Made by a program: the position numbers and the translations under genes. This document shows, in pieces, positions 8,475 through 18,639 of a stretch of 64,000 nucleotides of DNA. Position 1 is the first letter of the stretch, and each line of letters starts with the position of its first letter. The notes below the pieces were generated by a model, which saw only the letters and a program-made list of their open reading frames with translations, was not told the origin of the DNA and ran no database searches. This DNA comes from Sphingomonas sp. (lineage in GTDB: Bacteria > Pseudomonadota > Alphaproteobacteria > Sphingomonadales > Sphingomonadaceae), in assembly GCF_019635515.1 (NCBI RefSeq), contig NZ_JAHBZI010000001.1:2170001-2234000 (forward strand), given 5' to 3'.

Positions 8475-9299
8475 TCAGTCCGACACGAAGAAATCATAGA
8501 CGCGATAAATGTCCTTTTCGGCGCGGAGCACGAAGCCATATTGGCCCGGCGGCAGCGGCGCGAGTGGCGTGACCGCAAAGATGCCGTCCCCGATCTCCTT
8601 GATCGAAAACTGGAGCGCGTCCTTGGGATCGATCCCGACAGTGGCACCAAACACCTTCCGCTTGCCCACGACCATCTCGCGCTGACCACCCCTCTCCTCA
8701 AAGCGGACGAGGTTGAATTCTGAGGGAGATTGCGCCGTCACGGTCGAAGCCGTTCCGAAATCGCCAACTTTTGGATCGTCGGTCTCGAAGTAGAAATAGA
8801 AGCTGGGGAGGTGCGACGCCGCCGCGGTCTGCGCCGAGGCGCGCGGAATCGCCAGTTTGAGGCGATATGGAAACAGGAGACTGCCATTCCCGGTCGCGCG
8901 CCCGCCACTGGCATTGATCGGGCGCAGTAAAGCCAGGCGATGCGCCGCATCGTTGCCCAGATCGAGATACAGACCGGGCGTCCGCCGGATCGCCGGGCTG
9001 GACGTCGCCGCCACGGCCCCCTGCGCGCTCGCTGCGCCGGTGCATCGCGATACCATGGCCGCGATGACGCGGTCGGAAATGCCGGCTTCCTTGAGCGCGA
9101 CAATCGCAGCCGTCGAAACGTCATACGCGCATGGCAGGCTGTCGATCTTGGCGAGCATTACCTCATTGCCAACGCCCGCCCGCGCCAGGGCGATGATGCT
9201 ATGGTTGCCGAAGGCCTCCTGGGCGACAGCCGCGCCGACGAAAAGCAGCGGCGTCGCCGCCAGCGAATATCCGATGCCCGTCACCATTCGCCCCCGCAT
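8475..9299 (-). CDS. Secreted protein of unknown function (274 aa)
   Basis: Begins with a Sec signal peptide (hydrophobic GYSLAATPLLFVGAAVAQ, cleavage probably after AVAQ), so it is periplasmic or surface exposed. Residues about 33-85 contain an ALARAGVGNEVMLAKI segment followed by STAAIVALKEAGISDRVIAAM. This is a helical repeat found in many secreted bacterial proteins of unknown role. The C-terminal half looks beta-rich and ends IYRVYDFFVSD. Two starts are possible, at 9299 and at 9287; the second has a better ribosome site (GGGGGCGA). It is convergent with the Crp-type regulator. Confidence 0.65.
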   Translation of the reverse strand: MRGRMVTGIGYSLAATPLLFVGAAVAQEAFGNHSIIALARAGVGNEVMLAKIDSLPCAYDVSTAAIVALKEAGISDRVIAAMVSRCTGAASAQGAVAATSSPAIRRTPGLYLDLGNDAAHRLALLRPINASGGRATGNGSLLFPYRLKLAIPRASAQTAAASHLPSFYFYFETDDPKVGDFGTASTVTAQSPSEFNLVRFEERGGQREMVVGKRKVFGATVGIDPKDALQFSIKEIGDGIFAVTPLAPLPPGQYGFVLRAEKDIYRVYDFFVSD

Positions 9300-9353
9300 G
9301 CTGCAGAAGCCTAGCTAGTCGCTGCTCCGCGACAAGGCGGGATTAGGTCCGAT

Positions 9354-9965
9354 TTATGCGGTAATCCGTCGCACCGTCAGCACCTTGACCGGCTTGGCAG
9401 GCACCTCGCCCTTGAAGCTCCCGCCGCGCAGCGTCGCGGTCGGCGAATTGGGCGCGTCGAAGACCTTGAGGACCACATCCAGCCCGTCGACCACGCGCGC
9501 GAAGGCGGCGAAGCCGAGATTGTCGCCGGGGTTCTCGGGGTTTGCATCGAATGAAGGCTGGTCCCCAAGGCTGATTGTAAACTCGCCCTGCGCGCTGCCG
9601 GGCTTGAGGCGCGGCATCGAAAGCGTTCCGTCGAGGTGCTTGATCCCGGTCTGCGTCGTCGGCTCGTGCCTGATCGGCGGAAACACGCGCTTGGGATCGT
9701 TCTGCAGCCCCAGTTGCACGAAGCCGAAATGGTCCTGCACCTTAACGACGCGGTAGAAGGTGATGCCGTCGAGCCGCTTCGCATCGACATAGCGCAGGAA
9801 ATTGGCGGCGGTGACAGGCGCCTTGTCGGCATAGACCTCGACCACGAAGCGCCCGGCCTCGGTCTCGAACGCGACGCGCGGATTGGCGGCTGGCGGCGCG
9901 GTGGTCTGCGCGGCAACGGGTGCCGCGAACAGAGCGAGCAACGCGATCAACAACGCACGGATCAT
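9354..9965 (-). CDS. Cyclophilin-type peptidyl-prolyl cis-trans isomerase, exported
   Basis: A signal peptide (MIRALLIALLALFAAPVAAQ) indicates a periplasmic location. The mature part is a cyclophilin domain: VAFETEAGRFVVEVYADKAP, then AANFLRYVD, ITFYRVV, TLSMPR and FTISLGDQPSFD. The usual FxxFHRV and FMIQGG motifs are modified (FYRVVKVQDHFGFVQLG), as in the divergent bacterial secreted branch. The ATG overlaps the stop of the arsR-type gene by four bases (ATGA), so the two are translationally coupled. A second, related PPIase lies at 61162-61788. Confidence 0.88.
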   Translation of the reverse strand: MIRALLIALLALFAAPVAAQTTAPPAANPRVAFETEAGRFVVEVYADKAPVTAANFLRYVDAKRLDGITFYRVVKVQDHFGFVQLGLQNDPKRVFPPIRHEPTTQTGIKHLDGTLSMPRLKPGSAQGEFTISLGDQPSFDANPENPGDNLGFAAFARVVDGLDVVLKVFDAPNSPTATLRGGSFKGEVPAKPVKVLTVRRITA

Positions 9966-10285
9966 TCCTTGTCCTCCGCTTCCTTCCCCGCCGCCAGCTT
10001 CGCGCTCTCCGCCTTGAGCGGACGCGACACCGGACAGACTTCCTGCAAATAACCGTTGAGCGAGTTCGCCAGATGCTCGGTCACCAGCTTGTAGTGCACA
10101 TATTGCCCGCGCTTCTCGCTCGTCACCAGCCCGGCATTCTCCAGCACCGAAAGATGCTGCGATACGGCCGGCTTGGAGATCGAGAAACGCGCCGCGATCT
10201 CCCCTGCCGTCAGCTCCGCATGGCTGAGATAGGCAAGGATCTTGCGACGGGTGGTGGAGGATAGGGCTTCGAAAACGCGCTGCAT
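9962..10285 (-). CDS. ArsR/SmtB-type winged-helix transcriptional regulator
   Basis: A dimeric repressor of 107 residues. The winged helix spans RRKILAYLSHAELTAGEIA and the recognition helix lies in SKPAVSQHLSVLENAGLV. Then comes the wing (SEKRGQYVHYKL). No CxC metal-binding motif is present in the helix, and the only cysteine (QEVCPV) is near the end, so it resembles the SdpR-like metal-independent group. The gene is divergent from a desaturase and coupled to a PPIase gene. A palindrome lies between it and the desaturase and could be its operator. Confidence 0.88.
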   Translation of the reverse strand: MQRVFEALSSTTRRKILAYLSHAELTAGEIAARFSISKPAVSQHLSVLENAGLVTSEKRGQYVHYKLVTEHLANSLNGYLQEVCPVSRPLKAESAKLAAGKEAEDKE

Positions 10286-10338
10286 GGGAAAGCATTTAAG
10301 CGATTACTTCATTGCCTTCCAGCCCAAAGACAGTATTT

Positions 10339-10358
10339 AGGTAATTGCTTAATTACCT
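10339..10358. promoter_or_regulatory. Palindromic candidate operator between arsR-type gene and desaturase
   Basis: AGGTAATT-GCTT-AATTACCT is a perfect 8-bp inverted repeat with a four-base centre. It is AT-rich in an otherwise GC-rich region, and a related half site (GCGATTACTT) lies about 40 bases away at 10300. It ends 13 bases before the desaturase ATG and 53 bases from the divergent arsR-type start, a good place for an ArsR dimer to control both directions. Its function is an inference. Confidence 0.55.
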
Positions 10359-10371
10359 GCGAGTCGCGGCC

Positions 10372-11283
10372 ATGCACGATCCGAATGCGGTAAACAGCCT
10401 GATCGAAACGCCGGGAGCCAGCCCCGTGGCGGGCCGGGTGCGCTGGAGTCCCATGGTGTCGCTGTGGAACGGCGGGATGCTGGGGAGCGCACTGATCCTC
10501 GGTCCCCTCACCTTTTCGCCCGGCGCGTTCGCGATCTTCATCGCCACCACCGGCGCGACCTTGCTGCTCGGACATTCGGTCGGCTTTCACCGCCGCCTGA
10601 TCCACCGGAGCTTCGCCTGCCCGCTCTGGCTGGAGCGCGTGCTGGTCTGGTTCGGCACGATCGTCGGCATGAGCGGTCCGCACGGCATCATCCGCACGCA
10701 CGACCTGCGCGACTGGGCGCAGCGCCAACCACACTGTCACCCCTATCTCAGCCACCGCAGTCCGATGCTGAAGGATGCGTGGTGGCAACTCCATTGCCGC
10801 CTCGAACTCACCCACCCGCCCCGCTTCGACCTCGGCCGCGCTGGGCGGGACCGCTTTTACCGCTTCCTCGAAGCCAGCTGGATGGCGCAGCAACTCCCCA
10901 TCGCTGCGTTGCTCTGGTGGGCCGGCGGCTGGGGCTTCGTCATCTGGGGCGTCTGCGCCCGCGTCGCCATCTCGGCGCACGGCCATTGGTTCGTCGGGCA
11001 TCTCGCGCACACGCGAGGCCCGCAGAGCCTGTTGGTCGAAGGCGCGGGTGTGCAGGCGCATAACGTGCCCTGGGCCGGTTTCGTCACGATGGGCGAGGCC
11101 TGGCACAACAACCACCACGCCTTCCCCGGCTCTGCACGGATCGGGCTGCATCCGGGGCAAAGCGACCTGGGCTATGCTTTCATCCGCCTGCTGGAGCGCG
11201 TGGGCATGGCTTGGGACATCCAGACGCCCGATGCGATGTCCGGACGTCTGGCTCGCCTACACCCGGCGGAGGCGCAGCCATGA
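10372..11283 (+). CDS. Membrane fatty-acid (acyl-CoA/lipid) desaturase-like protein
   Basis: Di-iron membrane desaturase of the stearoyl-CoA-desaturase-like group. Hydrophobic helices surround residues 30-65 and 85-105. The first histidine box is HRRLIH at 73-78 within GHSVGFHRRLIHR. The third is WHNNHHAFPGSAR near residue 246. The second box is unusual: where HRxHH is expected after the second helix pair, the sequence reads RTHDLRDWAQRQPHCHPYLSH, which offers histidines at different spacing. The substrate is unknown; delta-9-like acyl chains are the default for the family. The ATG at 10372 was chosen over an upstream TTG that overlaps the palindrome. Its stop overlaps the start of the following gene. 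Confidence 0.8.
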   Translation: MHDPNAVNSLIETPGASPVAGRVRWSPMVSLWNGGMLGSALILGPLTFSPGAFAIFIATTGATLLLGHSVGFHRRLIHRSFACPLWLERVLVWFGTIVGMSGPHGIIRTHDLRDWAQRQPHCHPYLSHRSPMLKDAWWQLHCRLELTHPPRFDLGRAGRDRFYRFLEASWMAQQLPIAALLWWAGGWGFVIWGVCARVAISAHGHWFVGHLAHTRGPQSLLVEGAGVQAHNVPWAGFVTMGEAWHNNHHAFPGSARIGLHPGQSDLGYAFIRLLERVGMAWDIQTPDAMSGRLARLHPAEAQP

Positions 11284-11741
11284 GCGAAGCGTTTCCGCCA
11301 AGCGACGGCTGCCTGGCCATGCTGGTATCTGTTACGATATCTGCGCTCGTCTTGAGCGCAGCGATGTTTACGCCCGCAGATGTGCCGAGCTTTTACTTTG
11401 CCGTGTTACTCGTGGTCGCCGTGGTGGTTGGGGCCATTGCGATACCCCAATATTTGCTCGTCCTGCACTCTGGCCGGCAGAGCATCTGGACCGCAATCGC
11501 CGTCGGCGCGATCACAGGTGCGATCCTCCCGCTAACGGTCGCGCTCTCGGGAATGGCGCGAGCATGGGCGACGACATTCGCTTTCGCGCTGGTCGGCGCA
11601 ATCGGCGGCGTCATCTTTTATCTCACCGCTACCGTGGCAAGGAATCCCGCGCGGAAGATAGCGATCGTGCTGACGCTTACTGGGGTGTCCGTCACGCTGG
11701 CGCCCATTGTCGGGGCCTGGCTTAGCCCAGCGCCTTCTTAA
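11280..11741 (+). CDS. Small integral membrane protein of unknown function (153 aa)
   Basis: The start overlaps the desaturase stop (ATGA), so the two are translationally coupled. Four hydrophobic helices are evident (around residues 13-30, 38-55, 70-90, 97-115) plus a C-terminal one near [11 protein letters not shown]. No motif is recognised. Coupling to the desaturase suggests a membrane-related role. The end overlaps the convergent gatB by 20 bases. Confidence 0.6.
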   Translation: MSEAFPPSDGCLAMLVSVTISALVLSAAMFTPADVPSFYFAVLLVVAVVVGAIAIPQYLLVLHSGRQSIWTAIAVGAITGAILPLTVALSGMARAWATTFAFALVGAIGGVIFYLTATVARNPARKIAIVLTLTGVSVTLAPIVGAWLSPAPS

Positions 11742-13224
11742 GCAGTTCGTTGACCACCGCCGGATTGGCCTTGCCCTGCATCGCCTTCATCGTCTGGCCG
11801 ACGAAGAAGCCGAACAGCGCTTCCTTGCCGCCGCGATACTGCTCCAGCTGGTTGGGATTGGCCGCCAGCACGCCGGCGATCACCGCCTCGATCGCGCCGG
11901 TGTCGCTGGTCTGCTTGAGGCCGCGCTCCTCGACGATCTTGGGTGCACTGTCGCCGGTCTCCAGCATGATTTCGAACACCTGCTTGGCGAGCGGACCCGA
12001 GAGCGTGCCGTCGGCGGCGAGCGCCAGCAGTTCGGCGCCCTGCACCGGGCTGACCGGCGATTCATCCAGATCCTTGCCCAGCTTGTTGAGCGCGCCGAAC
12101 AGATCGGAGATCAGCCAGTTCGCTGCCGGACGCGCCAGCTCAGTCTCGCTCTTGCCCGCCACCCGCGCGCTTTCCGCGAGCAACGCCTCGAACCAGCGCG
12201 CCGTATCGGCATCGGCGGTAAGCACCGCGGCGTTGTACGCGCTCAGCCCCAGCTCGCTTTCATAGCGGCCGCGCTTGGCGTCAGGCAGCTCGGGCAGGCT
12301 CGCCTTGCATTCGTCAAGAAACGCATCGTCGAGTTCGAGCGGCAGCAGATCGGGATCGGGGAAGTAGCGATAGTCATGCGCGTCTTCCTTTGAGCGCATC
12401 GAGCGCGTCTCGCCACGATCGGGATCGAACAAGCGCGTTTCCTGGACGATGCGCCCGCCCGCCTCGATCACCTCGACCTGGCGCTTGGCCTCGATCTCCA
12501 CCACCTGCATGACGAAGCGAACCGAATTGACGTTCTTGGTTTCGGTGCGCGTGCCGAATTCCTCGCCCGGACGGCGCACCGAGACATTGACATCGGCGCG
12601 CATCGAACCCTGGTCCATATTGCCGTCGCACGAGCCGACATAGCGGACGATCGAGCGCAGCTTGGCGAGATAGGCGCCCGCTTCCTGCGGCGAGCGCATG
12701 TCCGGCCGCGAGACGATCTCCATCAGCGCCACGCCCGCGCGGTTGAGATCGACGTAAGAGCGCGTCGGATGCTGATCATGCATCAGCTTGCCAGCGTCCT
12801 GCTCGACATGGATACGCTCGATGCCGATCGTCTTGGTGACGGCGTTCGGGTCTTTCTCGTCGAGGCTGACCTCGATCGCGCCCTCGCCCACCAGCGGATG
12901 GTAGAGCTGGCTGATCTGATAGCCCTGCGGCAGATCGGCGTAGAAGTAATTCTTGCGATCGAAGCGCGACCATTTGTTGATCACCGCACCCAGCGCCATG
13001 CCGGTGCGCACCGCCTGGCGGATGCACTCGCCGTTCACCGTCGGCAGCATGCCGGGCATCGCCGCGTCGATCAGGCTGACCTGGCTATTCGGTTCGGCGC
13101 CGAACGCAGTCGCGGCGCCCGACATCAGCTTGGCGTTGGACGTGACCTGGGCATGGACCTCCAGGCCGATCACGACCTCCCATTCGCCGGTTTCGCCGTG
13201 GATGCGGTAAGAAGATTCAGTCAT
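11722..13224 (-). CDS. gatB: Aspartyl/glutamyl-tRNA amidotransferase subunit B
   Basis: Kinase-like subunit of GatCAB, which binds misacylated Glu-tRNA(Gln) or Asp-tRNA(Asn) and activates the side-chain carboxylate with ATP. The cradle domain starts [12 protein letters not shown], and [10 protein letters not shown] and [18 protein letters not shown] are family signatures. The tail YqeY-like domain ends [14 protein letters not shown]. Length is 500 residues, as usual. The ATG giving [11 protein letters not shown] was chosen; the open frame upstream runs into a palindromic repeat. The repeat separates gatB from gatA. Confidence 0.97.
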   Translation of the reverse strand: MTESSYRIHGETGEWEVVIGLEVHAQVTSNAKLMSGAATAFGAEPNSQVSLIDAAMPGMLPTVNGECIRQAVRTGMALGAVINKWSRFDRKNYFYADLPQGYQISQLYHPLVGEGAIEVSLDEKDPNAVTKTIGIERIHVEQDAGKLMHDQHPTRSYVDLNRAGVALMEIVSRPDMRSPQEAGAYLAKLRSIVRYVGSCDGNMDQGSMRADVNVSVRRPGEEFGTRTETKNVNSVRFVMQVVEIEAKRQVEVIEAGGRIVQETRLFDPDRGETRSMRSKEDAHDYRYFPDPDLLPLELDDAFLDECKASLPELPDAKRGRYESELGLSAYNAAVLTADADTARWFEALLAESARVAGKSETELARPAANWLISDLFGALNKLGKDLDESPVSPVQGAELLALAADGTLSGPLAKQVFEIMLETGDSAPKIVEERGLKQTSDTGAIEAVIAGVLAANPNQLEQYRGGKEALFGFFVGQTMKAMQGKANPAVVNELLKKALG

Positions 13225-13236
13225 TTCAACTTTCCT

Positions 13237-13302
13237 AGCGCTCCTGCGGAAGCAGGAGCCCAGCGCCAAGCAATCCTAGGCTCCTGCTTTCGCAGGAGCG
13301 CT
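13237..13302. repeat. Intergenic palindromic repeat element (copy 3)
   Basis: AGCGCTCCTGCGGAAGCAGG and CCTGCTTTCGCAGGAGCGCT form an inverted pair, with GAGCCCAG and the diverged CTAGGCTC inside. One arm has GCGGAAGC in place of the usual GCGAAAGC. It lies between gatA and gatB within the gat operon, so it is transcribed and may tune the ratio of the two messages. Confidence 0.85.
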
Positions 13303-13309
13303 AATACCA

Positions 13310-14794
13310 TCACCACCACGCATCCGGCCGCGCGACGAACCCCGCGCGCTGCTCGATCGCGAGGCCCGCGTTCAGCACACCCTGCTCATCGAGCGGCTTG
13401 CCGATGATCTGAAGGCCCAGCGGCAGCCCGTCCTTGTCGAGCCCGCCCGGCACGCTCATCGCCGGCAGGCCCGCCAGCGACGAGGGCACCGTGAACACGT
13501 CGTTCAAATACATCGCCAGCGGATCGGCGGACTTGTCGCCCAGCGCGAACGCCGCGCTCGGCGCGGTCGGGGTCAGCAGATAGTCGCAGACCGCCCATGC
13601 ATTCTCGAAATCGCGCGCGATCAGCGTGCGGACCTTCGATGCCTGGGTGAAATAGGCGTCGTAGAAGCCTGCCGACAGCACATAGGTGCCGATCAGGATG
13701 CGGCGCTTCACTTCCTCGCCAAAGCCCGCCGCGCGGGTCGCCGCGTACATTTCCTGCAGGTTCGCGCCCTCGGCCAGTTCGCGCAGGCCATAGCGGACGC
13801 CGTCATAGCGAGCGAGGTTCGACGAAGCCTCGGCCGGCGCGATGATGTAATAGGCCGGCAGCGCATATTTGGTGTGCGGCAGCGAGACTTCGACGATCTC
13901 GGCGCCAGCGTCCTTGAGCCACTCGATCCCGGTTTCCCATAGCTGGACGATCTCGGGCGGCGAACCGTCGATCAGATATTCCGCCGGAATGCCGATCTTC
14001 TTGCCGCGCAGATCGCTGTTCAGCCCTTCTTCCCATTTGGGCACCGGCAGGTTCAGCGAGGTCGAATCCTTGGCGTCGAAGCCCGACATCGCCTCCAGCA
14101 GGATCGCGCAATCCTTGACGTCGCGCGCCATCGGCCCGGCCTGATCGAGCGAAGAGGCGAAGGCGATCGTGCCCCAGCGCGAGCAGCGGCCGTAAGTCGG
14201 CTTGATGCCGCTGATGCCGACGAACGCCGCGGGCTGGCGGATCGATCCGCCGGTATCGGTGCCGGTCGCACCCGGGCACAGCCGCGCCGCGACCGCCGCC
14301 GAGCTGCCGCCCGAAGAGCCGCCCGGCGCGAGTGGGGCCTTGTCCCCGCCGCCGCGCCGCCAAGGCGAGATGACGTTGCCGAAATACGACGTCTCGTTGG
14401 ACGAGCCCATCGCGAACTGATCCATGTTGAGCTTACCGAGCATGCCCGCGCCCGCATCCCACAGATTCTGCGAGACGGTCGATTCATAGACCGGCTTGAA
14501 GCCTTCGAGGATGTGGCTGGCTGCGGTGGTCTGCACGCCCTTGGTGCAGAACAGATCCTTCATGCCGATCGGCACGCCGGCGAGCGGCTTGAGCGCCTCA
14601 CCCTTCGCCACAGCTTCGTCCGCAGCGCGCGCCGCCGCCATCGCATGGTCAGGCGTCTCGACGATGAACGCGTTCAGCGCCTTGGCCTTGCTCACCTTGA
14701 CGATGAACTGGTCCGCCACTTCGCGCGCCGAGAATTTGCTCGTGCGGATGCCGTCGCGCAACGCGGCTACGCCGAGTTCGGTAAGATCGGTCAT
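13310..14794 (-). CDS. gatA: Aspartyl/glutamyl-tRNA amidotransferase subunit A
   Basis: Amidase subunit that releases ammonia from glutamine or asparagine for GatB. The amidase signature holds the Ser-cisSer-Lys triad: Lys79 (GVPIGMKD), Ser160 (GGSSGGSS) and nucleophile Ser184 ([11 protein letters not shown]), with the spacing seen in characterised GatA. The length of 494 residues is typical. The ATG overlaps the gatC stop by four bases, giving gatC-gatA coupling, and gatB follows after a repeat. Confidence 0.97.
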   Translation of the reverse strand: MTDLTELGVAALRDGIRTSKFSAREVADQFIVKVSKAKALNAFIVETPDHAMAAARAADEAVAKGEALKPLAGVPIGMKDLFCTKGVQTTAASHILEGFKPVYESTVSQNLWDAGAGMLGKLNMDQFAMGSSNETSYFGNVISPWRRGGGDKAPLAPGGSSGGSSAAVAARLCPGATGTDTGGSIRQPAAFVGISGIKPTYGRCSRWGTIAFASSLDQAGPMARDVKDCAILLEAMSGFDAKDSTSLNLPVPKWEEGLNSDLRGKKIGIPAEYLIDGSPPEIVQLWETGIEWLKDAGAEIVEVSLPHTKYALPAYYIIAPAEASSNLARYDGVRYGLRELAEGANLQEMYAATRAAGFGEEVKRRILIGTYVLSAGFYDAYFTQASKVRTLIARDFENAWAVCDYLLTPTAPSAAFALGDKSADPLAMYLNDVFTVPSSLAGLPAMSVPGGLDKDGLPLGLQIIGKPLDEQGVLNAGLAIEQRAGFVARPDAWW

Positions 14795-15078
14795 TCGACC
14801 ACCTTCGGCACGGTGAAGAAGCCATGCTCGCCCTGCGGCGCGTTCGCGAGAATCGCATCGCGCTGGCCGCCCTCGGTCACCACATCGGCACGCAGGCGCA
14901 GCGTGTTGGGGATGACGGCGGTCATCGGCTCGACGCCGGAGGTATCGACCTCACCCAGCTGCTCGATCCAGCCAAGGATATTGTTGAGCTCGGGCGCGAG
15001 ACGCTCGGCATCGCTATCGCTGATCGCGATGCGCGCGAGGCTCGCCACCTTCTTCACGGTTGCGGTATCTACAGACAT
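14791..15078 (-). CDS. gatC: Aspartyl/glutamyl-tRNA amidotransferase subunit C
   Basis: A 95-residue subunit that wraps around the GatA-GatB interface. The N-terminal helix pair matches the family ([20 protein letters not shown], then [19 protein letters not shown]), and the end [10 protein letters not shown] is also typical. First gene of gatCAB on the minus strand. Presence of the operon implies that the organism makes Gln-tRNA or Asn-tRNA by transamidation. Confidence 0.96.
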   Translation of the reverse strand: MSVDTATVKKVASLARIAISDSDAERLAPELNNILGWIEQLGEVDTSGVEPMTAVIPNTLRLRADVVTEGGQRDAILANAPQGEHGFFTVPKVVE

Positions 15079-15116
15079 GCAAGAGCGCCTAACAGAGCGC
15101 CTTGCCGCAGTGCAAC

Positions 15117-16871
15117 CTATTCGAAGACGCTCCCCACCGGCTTTCCGCCAATGAAGAGCTGACGTCGCTCGACTTTGCGTACTTGGACCTGCCCGGCGTC
15201 ATAGGCTCTCTTCTGCGCCTGCGCCTCGGCCTTGGCGGTGTCTTTGGAGGCCGGCATCATGGGCGCCCGATTGTCTTCGGTCCACTTGCCGGCAGCCAGC
15301 AGGAACGTTTCACCACCGTTGCAGGGCCAGTTGCGGTCAGCCCTGAAGCAGTTGTCGCGCAGCAATACGAAGGTCGCCGGATCGACGACCAGCACCGTGC
15401 AACCGCCCTCCTCTTCCATACCGCAGCGCTGGCTAACCAGTGCATCGAGTGCTCCTGCCGGAAGCGTCGCACCCGCCGGCAGCACGCGTAAATGCTTCGC
15501 GACGTCGACCTGGCTCTGCTGGGTCTCAGGCACATCCCAGCGATTCTCGGCCTTGCCCGCCGCCAGCGCCCGCTCGCGGATCGCGGCATTGGCGGACATC
15601 TTCAACTTGGCGAGCGCTTTCCTGCCCGGCTCGCCAAACTCGAACGCCAGCGCCCGCCAGTCGAACTTCTCCGGGCTGAGCTTGCCCGATTCGAGCCGCG
15701 CGACCTGATCGTGTGTGGCTATCGCATTGAAACTCACCAGCGGCGTCGCCAGCAGCAGCGCGATCGCGCAGGTGCCGAAGGCGAGGTTGAGGTTGGCTGG
15801 CCGCACTTTCGCCGCCCAATCAAGCCGCCCGCGCAGCAGCGAAACCAGATAGGCCACGCCATAAGCGCAAGCGAGGATCACGAAGGTCAGCGCCCAGAGC
15901 CGCTCGGGCGTGAAGCCATATTGGCCGATGCGCAGCCCGATCGCGATCGCCGCGATCACGGCCAGCGGCAACATCACCAGCCCGAGCCCCATCGCGCCGT
16001 AGCGCAGCGCCGGAAAGCGCCGCTCTTCCTCGGGCGCGTTGCCGATCACCGAATTGGCGAGGATCAGCGATCCGACGATGCAGGCGAGCAGGATGCCCGT
16101 CGCGCTTCCCGCCTCCCACAGCGGCGCGAGGCCCGTGAACGGCAGCGCCAGCACGAACACGATCAGCCCCGCCGCCAGCACCGGCGCCAGCACCGAAAGC
16201 ACGGTCAGCACGACGCGCTGGAGTGTCCGCACCACCACATCATGCTCGCGCAGGATGCCCAGCCCGCCGCCAAAAGCGGTGCCGATCAGCACCCGCCAGA
16301 ACCAGTCCTTCTCCAGCAGGTCCTTGAGGAAATCGAGCTTGATCAGGTGGAAGAGCTGCGAAAGCAGGAAGGCCAGCGCGATGGTGACCCCGACAAACGC
16401 CCAGCTCGCGCCCCACAGTACGATGTTGGTCCAGGCATGGTCGTGCACCGAGATATAGGGAAAGCGCACCCGACCCTCGTCGCGCGCAGCCTGAAACAGG
16501 GGCGCTGCGATCGCGATCGCCAGCAATAGCGACACCCCGCGCCAGCCATCACCGCCGCTCCACTGATCGGGGGCACCGTTCCACCACACCACTGCCGCGG
16601 CGATCGCGCCCGCCACGACGCTGAAGATCACCGCAACCGGCCACGAGCGCCGCTCGACGGTGAAGCCGATCAGCCCGGCGCTGACCGTGATGAAGGTCAG
16701 CTCGGCCATCAGCAGCGGGGTGAATTTGAAATCGGGAAGATCGCCGACAAGCAGATGCACCGCCAGCCCGGTGGCGAACCCCAGCACCGCCAGCAGCAAT
16801 GGCCGCAGCGGCCAGACCGGCGAGCGATCCTCGGCCTCGGATGCGCCCACCGTCTCATGCGAATCGCTCAT
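15117..16871 (-). CDS. DUF4153 family polytopic membrane protein
   Basis: An integral membrane protein of 584 residues with about ten to twelve helices in the first 400 residues and a soluble C-terminal domain of about 180 residues. This resembles the DUF4153 family, whose function is unknown. The soluble part carries four cysteines, two of them in [14 protein letters not shown] and two near [14 protein letters not shown], which could form disulfides if periplasmic. The ATG at 16871 has AAGGGG seven bases upstream; an ATG two codons earlier sits too close to that site. It lies 38 bases beyond gatC on the same strand and could be transcribed ahead of the gat operon. Confidence 0.75.
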   Translation of the reverse strand: MSDSHETVGASEAEDRSPVWPLRPLLLAVLGFATGLAVHLLVGDLPDFKFTPLLMAELTFITVSAGLIGFTVERRSWPVAVIFSVVAGAIAAAVVWWNGAPDQWSGGDGWRGVSLLLAIAIAAPLFQAARDEGRVRFPYISVHDHAWTNIVLWGASWAFVGVTIALAFLLSQLFHLIKLDFLKDLLEKDWFWRVLIGTAFGGGLGILREHDVVVRTLQRVVLTVLSVLAPVLAAGLIVFVLALPFTGLAPLWEAGSATGILLACIVGSLILANSVIGNAPEEERRFPALRYGAMGLGLVMLPLAVIAAIAIGLRIGQYGFTPERLWALTFVILACAYGVAYLVSLLRGRLDWAAKVRPANLNLAFGTCAIALLLATPLVSFNAIATHDQVARLESGKLSPEKFDWRALAFEFGEPGRKALAKLKMSANAAIRERALAAGKAENRWDVPETQQSQVDVAKHLRVLPAGATLPAGALDALVSQRCGMEEEGGCTVLVVDPATFVLLRDNCFRADRNWPCNGGETFLLAAGKWTEDNRAPMMPASKDTAKAEAQAQKRAYDAGQVQVRKVERRQLFIGGKPVGSVFE

Positions 16872-16925
16872 GATCATCCCCTTCCCGCGCGAACGCGGTT
16901 TCTCATGACTATCCCGCCAGCCTCT

Positions 16926-17052
16926 GCGATTGCCGCGCGCCGGTAAAGCAATATTGCCGTAAGGGCGGCGCCCGGCTCCGGTCCGCGCGCCCCGATCGCG
17001 GTTGCATCGTGCGCATCCATGCCTCAGGGAACCGCGATTGCCGCGCGCCGGT
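16926..17052. repeat. Pair of exact 19-base direct repeats in the divergent intergenic region
   Basis: GCGATTGCCGCGCGCCGGT occurs at 16926-16944 and again at 17034-17052, 108 bases apart start to start. Both copies lie in the gap between the divergent DUF4153 and DUF3089 genes, the second 31 bases before the DUF3089 start. They could be tandem sites for a regulator or a remnant of a short duplication. Confidence 0.6.
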
Positions 17053-17083
17053 CTGTGCGGCACTGCCAATTGGAGTGGTCGGT

Positions 17084-18181
17084 TTGGCCCGCAAGTTCCT
17101 CTATGCGATTGTTGTCCTGCTCGTGCTCGTAGCCGCCGCCGCCTTTGCCTATCGTTTCTGGGGAGCGCAGTTGCTCCGCCAGGCACTCATCCCCAGTGCC
17201 GATATCGTCGCGCTGGCGCCTCCGGGCAGCTACGAACGCGCCGATATGTGGTTCGCCCGGCCAGACAAGCCCGGCAACCCGGCGCTGTGGGTGCCCGAAG
17301 GCTATAAGCCCGCCGACAAGCCCAGAGCCGCCGTCTTCTTCGTCCACCCGACCTCTTTCCTCGATCGCAGCGCGTGGAACGCTCCGCTCGACAATGCCGA
17401 GGCCAATGGCCGCGCCGAGCTGTTCCTGCGCGGACAGGCCAGCGCCTTCAATTCGGTCGGCGAGGTCTGGGCACCACGCTACCGTCAGGCGACCTTCGGC
17501 GCCTTCCTGACCTCGCAGGCCAAGGCGCAACAGGCGCTCGACTTCGCCTATCGCGATGTCGCCGCCGCGTTCGACCAATTCCTCAAACAGACCGGCGGCC
17601 GCCCGATCGTCCTCGCCGGGCACAGCCAGGGCTCGCTCCACCTCACCCGCCTGCTCGCCGAACGCATCGCCGGCACGCCGCTCGCGAAGCGCATCGTCGC
17701 GGCCTATGTCGTCGGCTGGCCGGTCTCGATCACCGCTGATCTGCCGAAACTGGGACTTCCGGCCTGCGCCGCCGCCGATCAGACGGGCTGCATCCTCAGT
17801 TGGCAAAGCTTCGGCGAGCCCGCCGATCCGTCGCTGATCCTCGACACGTTCGATGCCAGCAACGGCTTCACCGGCCTGCCCCGCGCCAAGACGCCGATGA
17901 TCTGCACCAACCCGATCACCGGCAAGCCGAACGACAACGCACCGGCCGAAGCCAATCTCGGCGCGCTGATCCAGGACAAGGATTTACGAAACGCTAGAAT
18001 CGTCAAGGGCGGCGTACCCGCGCGCTGCGACGGGCGCGGCGTGTTGCTGATCGGCGGCAACCCGCCCGATCTCGGCCCGTATGTGTTGCCGGGCAACAAT
18101 TACCACGTATTCGATTACAGCCTGTTCTGGGCCAATGTCCGTGCCGATGCCGAACGGCGGTTGGCGGCGTTCAAGGGGTGA
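17084..18181 (+). CDS. DUF3089 family alpha/beta-hydrolase-like protein, membrane anchored
   Basis: N-terminal signal anchor ([21 protein letters not shown]) followed by a periplasmic alpha/beta-hydrolase-like domain. Features are FFVHPTSF near residue 90, the nucleophile elbow GHSQGS near residue 184, and a late conserved [11 protein letters not shown]. These match DUF3089, whose substrate is unknown. I chose the TTG at 17084 because it has GGAG eight bases upstream and begins exactly at the basic residues before the anchor. A GTG at 17009 would add 25 residues. The last bases overlap the ruvX start. Confidence 0.75.
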   Translation: MARKFLYAIVVLLVLVAAAAFAYRFWGAQLLRQALIPSADIVALAPPGSYERADMWFARPDKPGNPALWVPEGYKPADKPRAAVFFVHPTSFLDRSAWNAPLDNAEANGRAELFLRGQASAFNSVGEVWAPRYRQATFGAFLTSQAKAQQALDFAYRDVAAAFDQFLKQTGGRPIVLAGHSQGSLHLTRLLAERIAGTPLAKRIVAAYVVGWPVSITADLPKLGLPACAAADQTGCILSWQSFGEPADPSLILDTFDASNGFTGLPRAKTPMICTNPITGKPNDNAPAEANLGALIQDKDLRNARIVKGGVPARCDGRGVLLIGGNPPDLGPYVLPGNNYHVFDYSLFWANVRADAERRLAAFKG

Positions 18182-18639
18182 TCACGCTCGAGGCTTCCGA
18201 TTTCCGCGCGGTTTTGCCCGCCGGAGGCCGCCTGCTCGGGCTCGATGTCGGCACCAGGACGATCGGCACCGCCTTGTGCGACGCCGGCTGGAGCTTCGCC
18301 TCGCCCGCCCAGCTCATTCGGCGCTCCAAGTTCACCAGGGACAAGGCCGCCCTCGCCGAACTGATCTCCACGCAGGCGGTGAAGGGCCTGGTCATCGGCC
18401 TTCCGCTCAATCTCGACGGCACCGATAGCCCGCGCACCCAAAGCACCCGCGCCTTCGCCCGCAATCTCGACGATATCGGCCTGCCGATCCTGATGTGGGA
18501 TGAGCGCTGGTCGACCGTCGCCGTCGAGCGCACGCTGATCGAGCAGGACTTCAGCCGCGCCCGCCGCGCCGAGATGATCGATAATATGGCGGCGGCGCAT
18601 ATCCTCCAGGCCGCAATCGACAGACTGGTCAACGCCTGA
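18178..18639 (+). CDS. ruvX: Putative pre-16S rRNA nuclease / Holliday junction resolvase-like YqgF
   Basis: RNase H-fold nuclease of the YqgF/RuvX family, implicated in 16S rRNA 5' maturation. Motifs are [12 protein letters not shown] (first acidic residue), [17 protein letters not shown], and the third-strand [16 protein letters not shown], with a final [15 protein letters not shown]. Length is 153 residues, normal for the family. The GTG start overlaps the TGA of the DUF3089 gene, so translation is coupled. Confidence 0.94.
   Translation: MITLEASDFRAVLPAGGRLLGLDVGTRTIGTALCDAGWSFASPAQLIRRSKFTRDKAALAELISTQAVKGLVIGLPLNLDGTDSPRTQSTRAFARNLDDIGLPILMWDERWSTVAVERTLIEQDFSRARRAEMIDNMAAAHILQAAIDRLVNA

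Noticed and set aside
9354..10295. A fused ArsR-PPIase protein
   Set aside because: The frames differ: the arsR-type gene ends within a four-base overlap with the PPIase start, and the PPIase frame upstream of its ATG is out of frame with the regulator.
13237..13302. A break or pseudogene between gatA and gatB
   Set aside because: Both genes are complete with intact catalytic residues; the gap is only a repeat element of the dispersed family.
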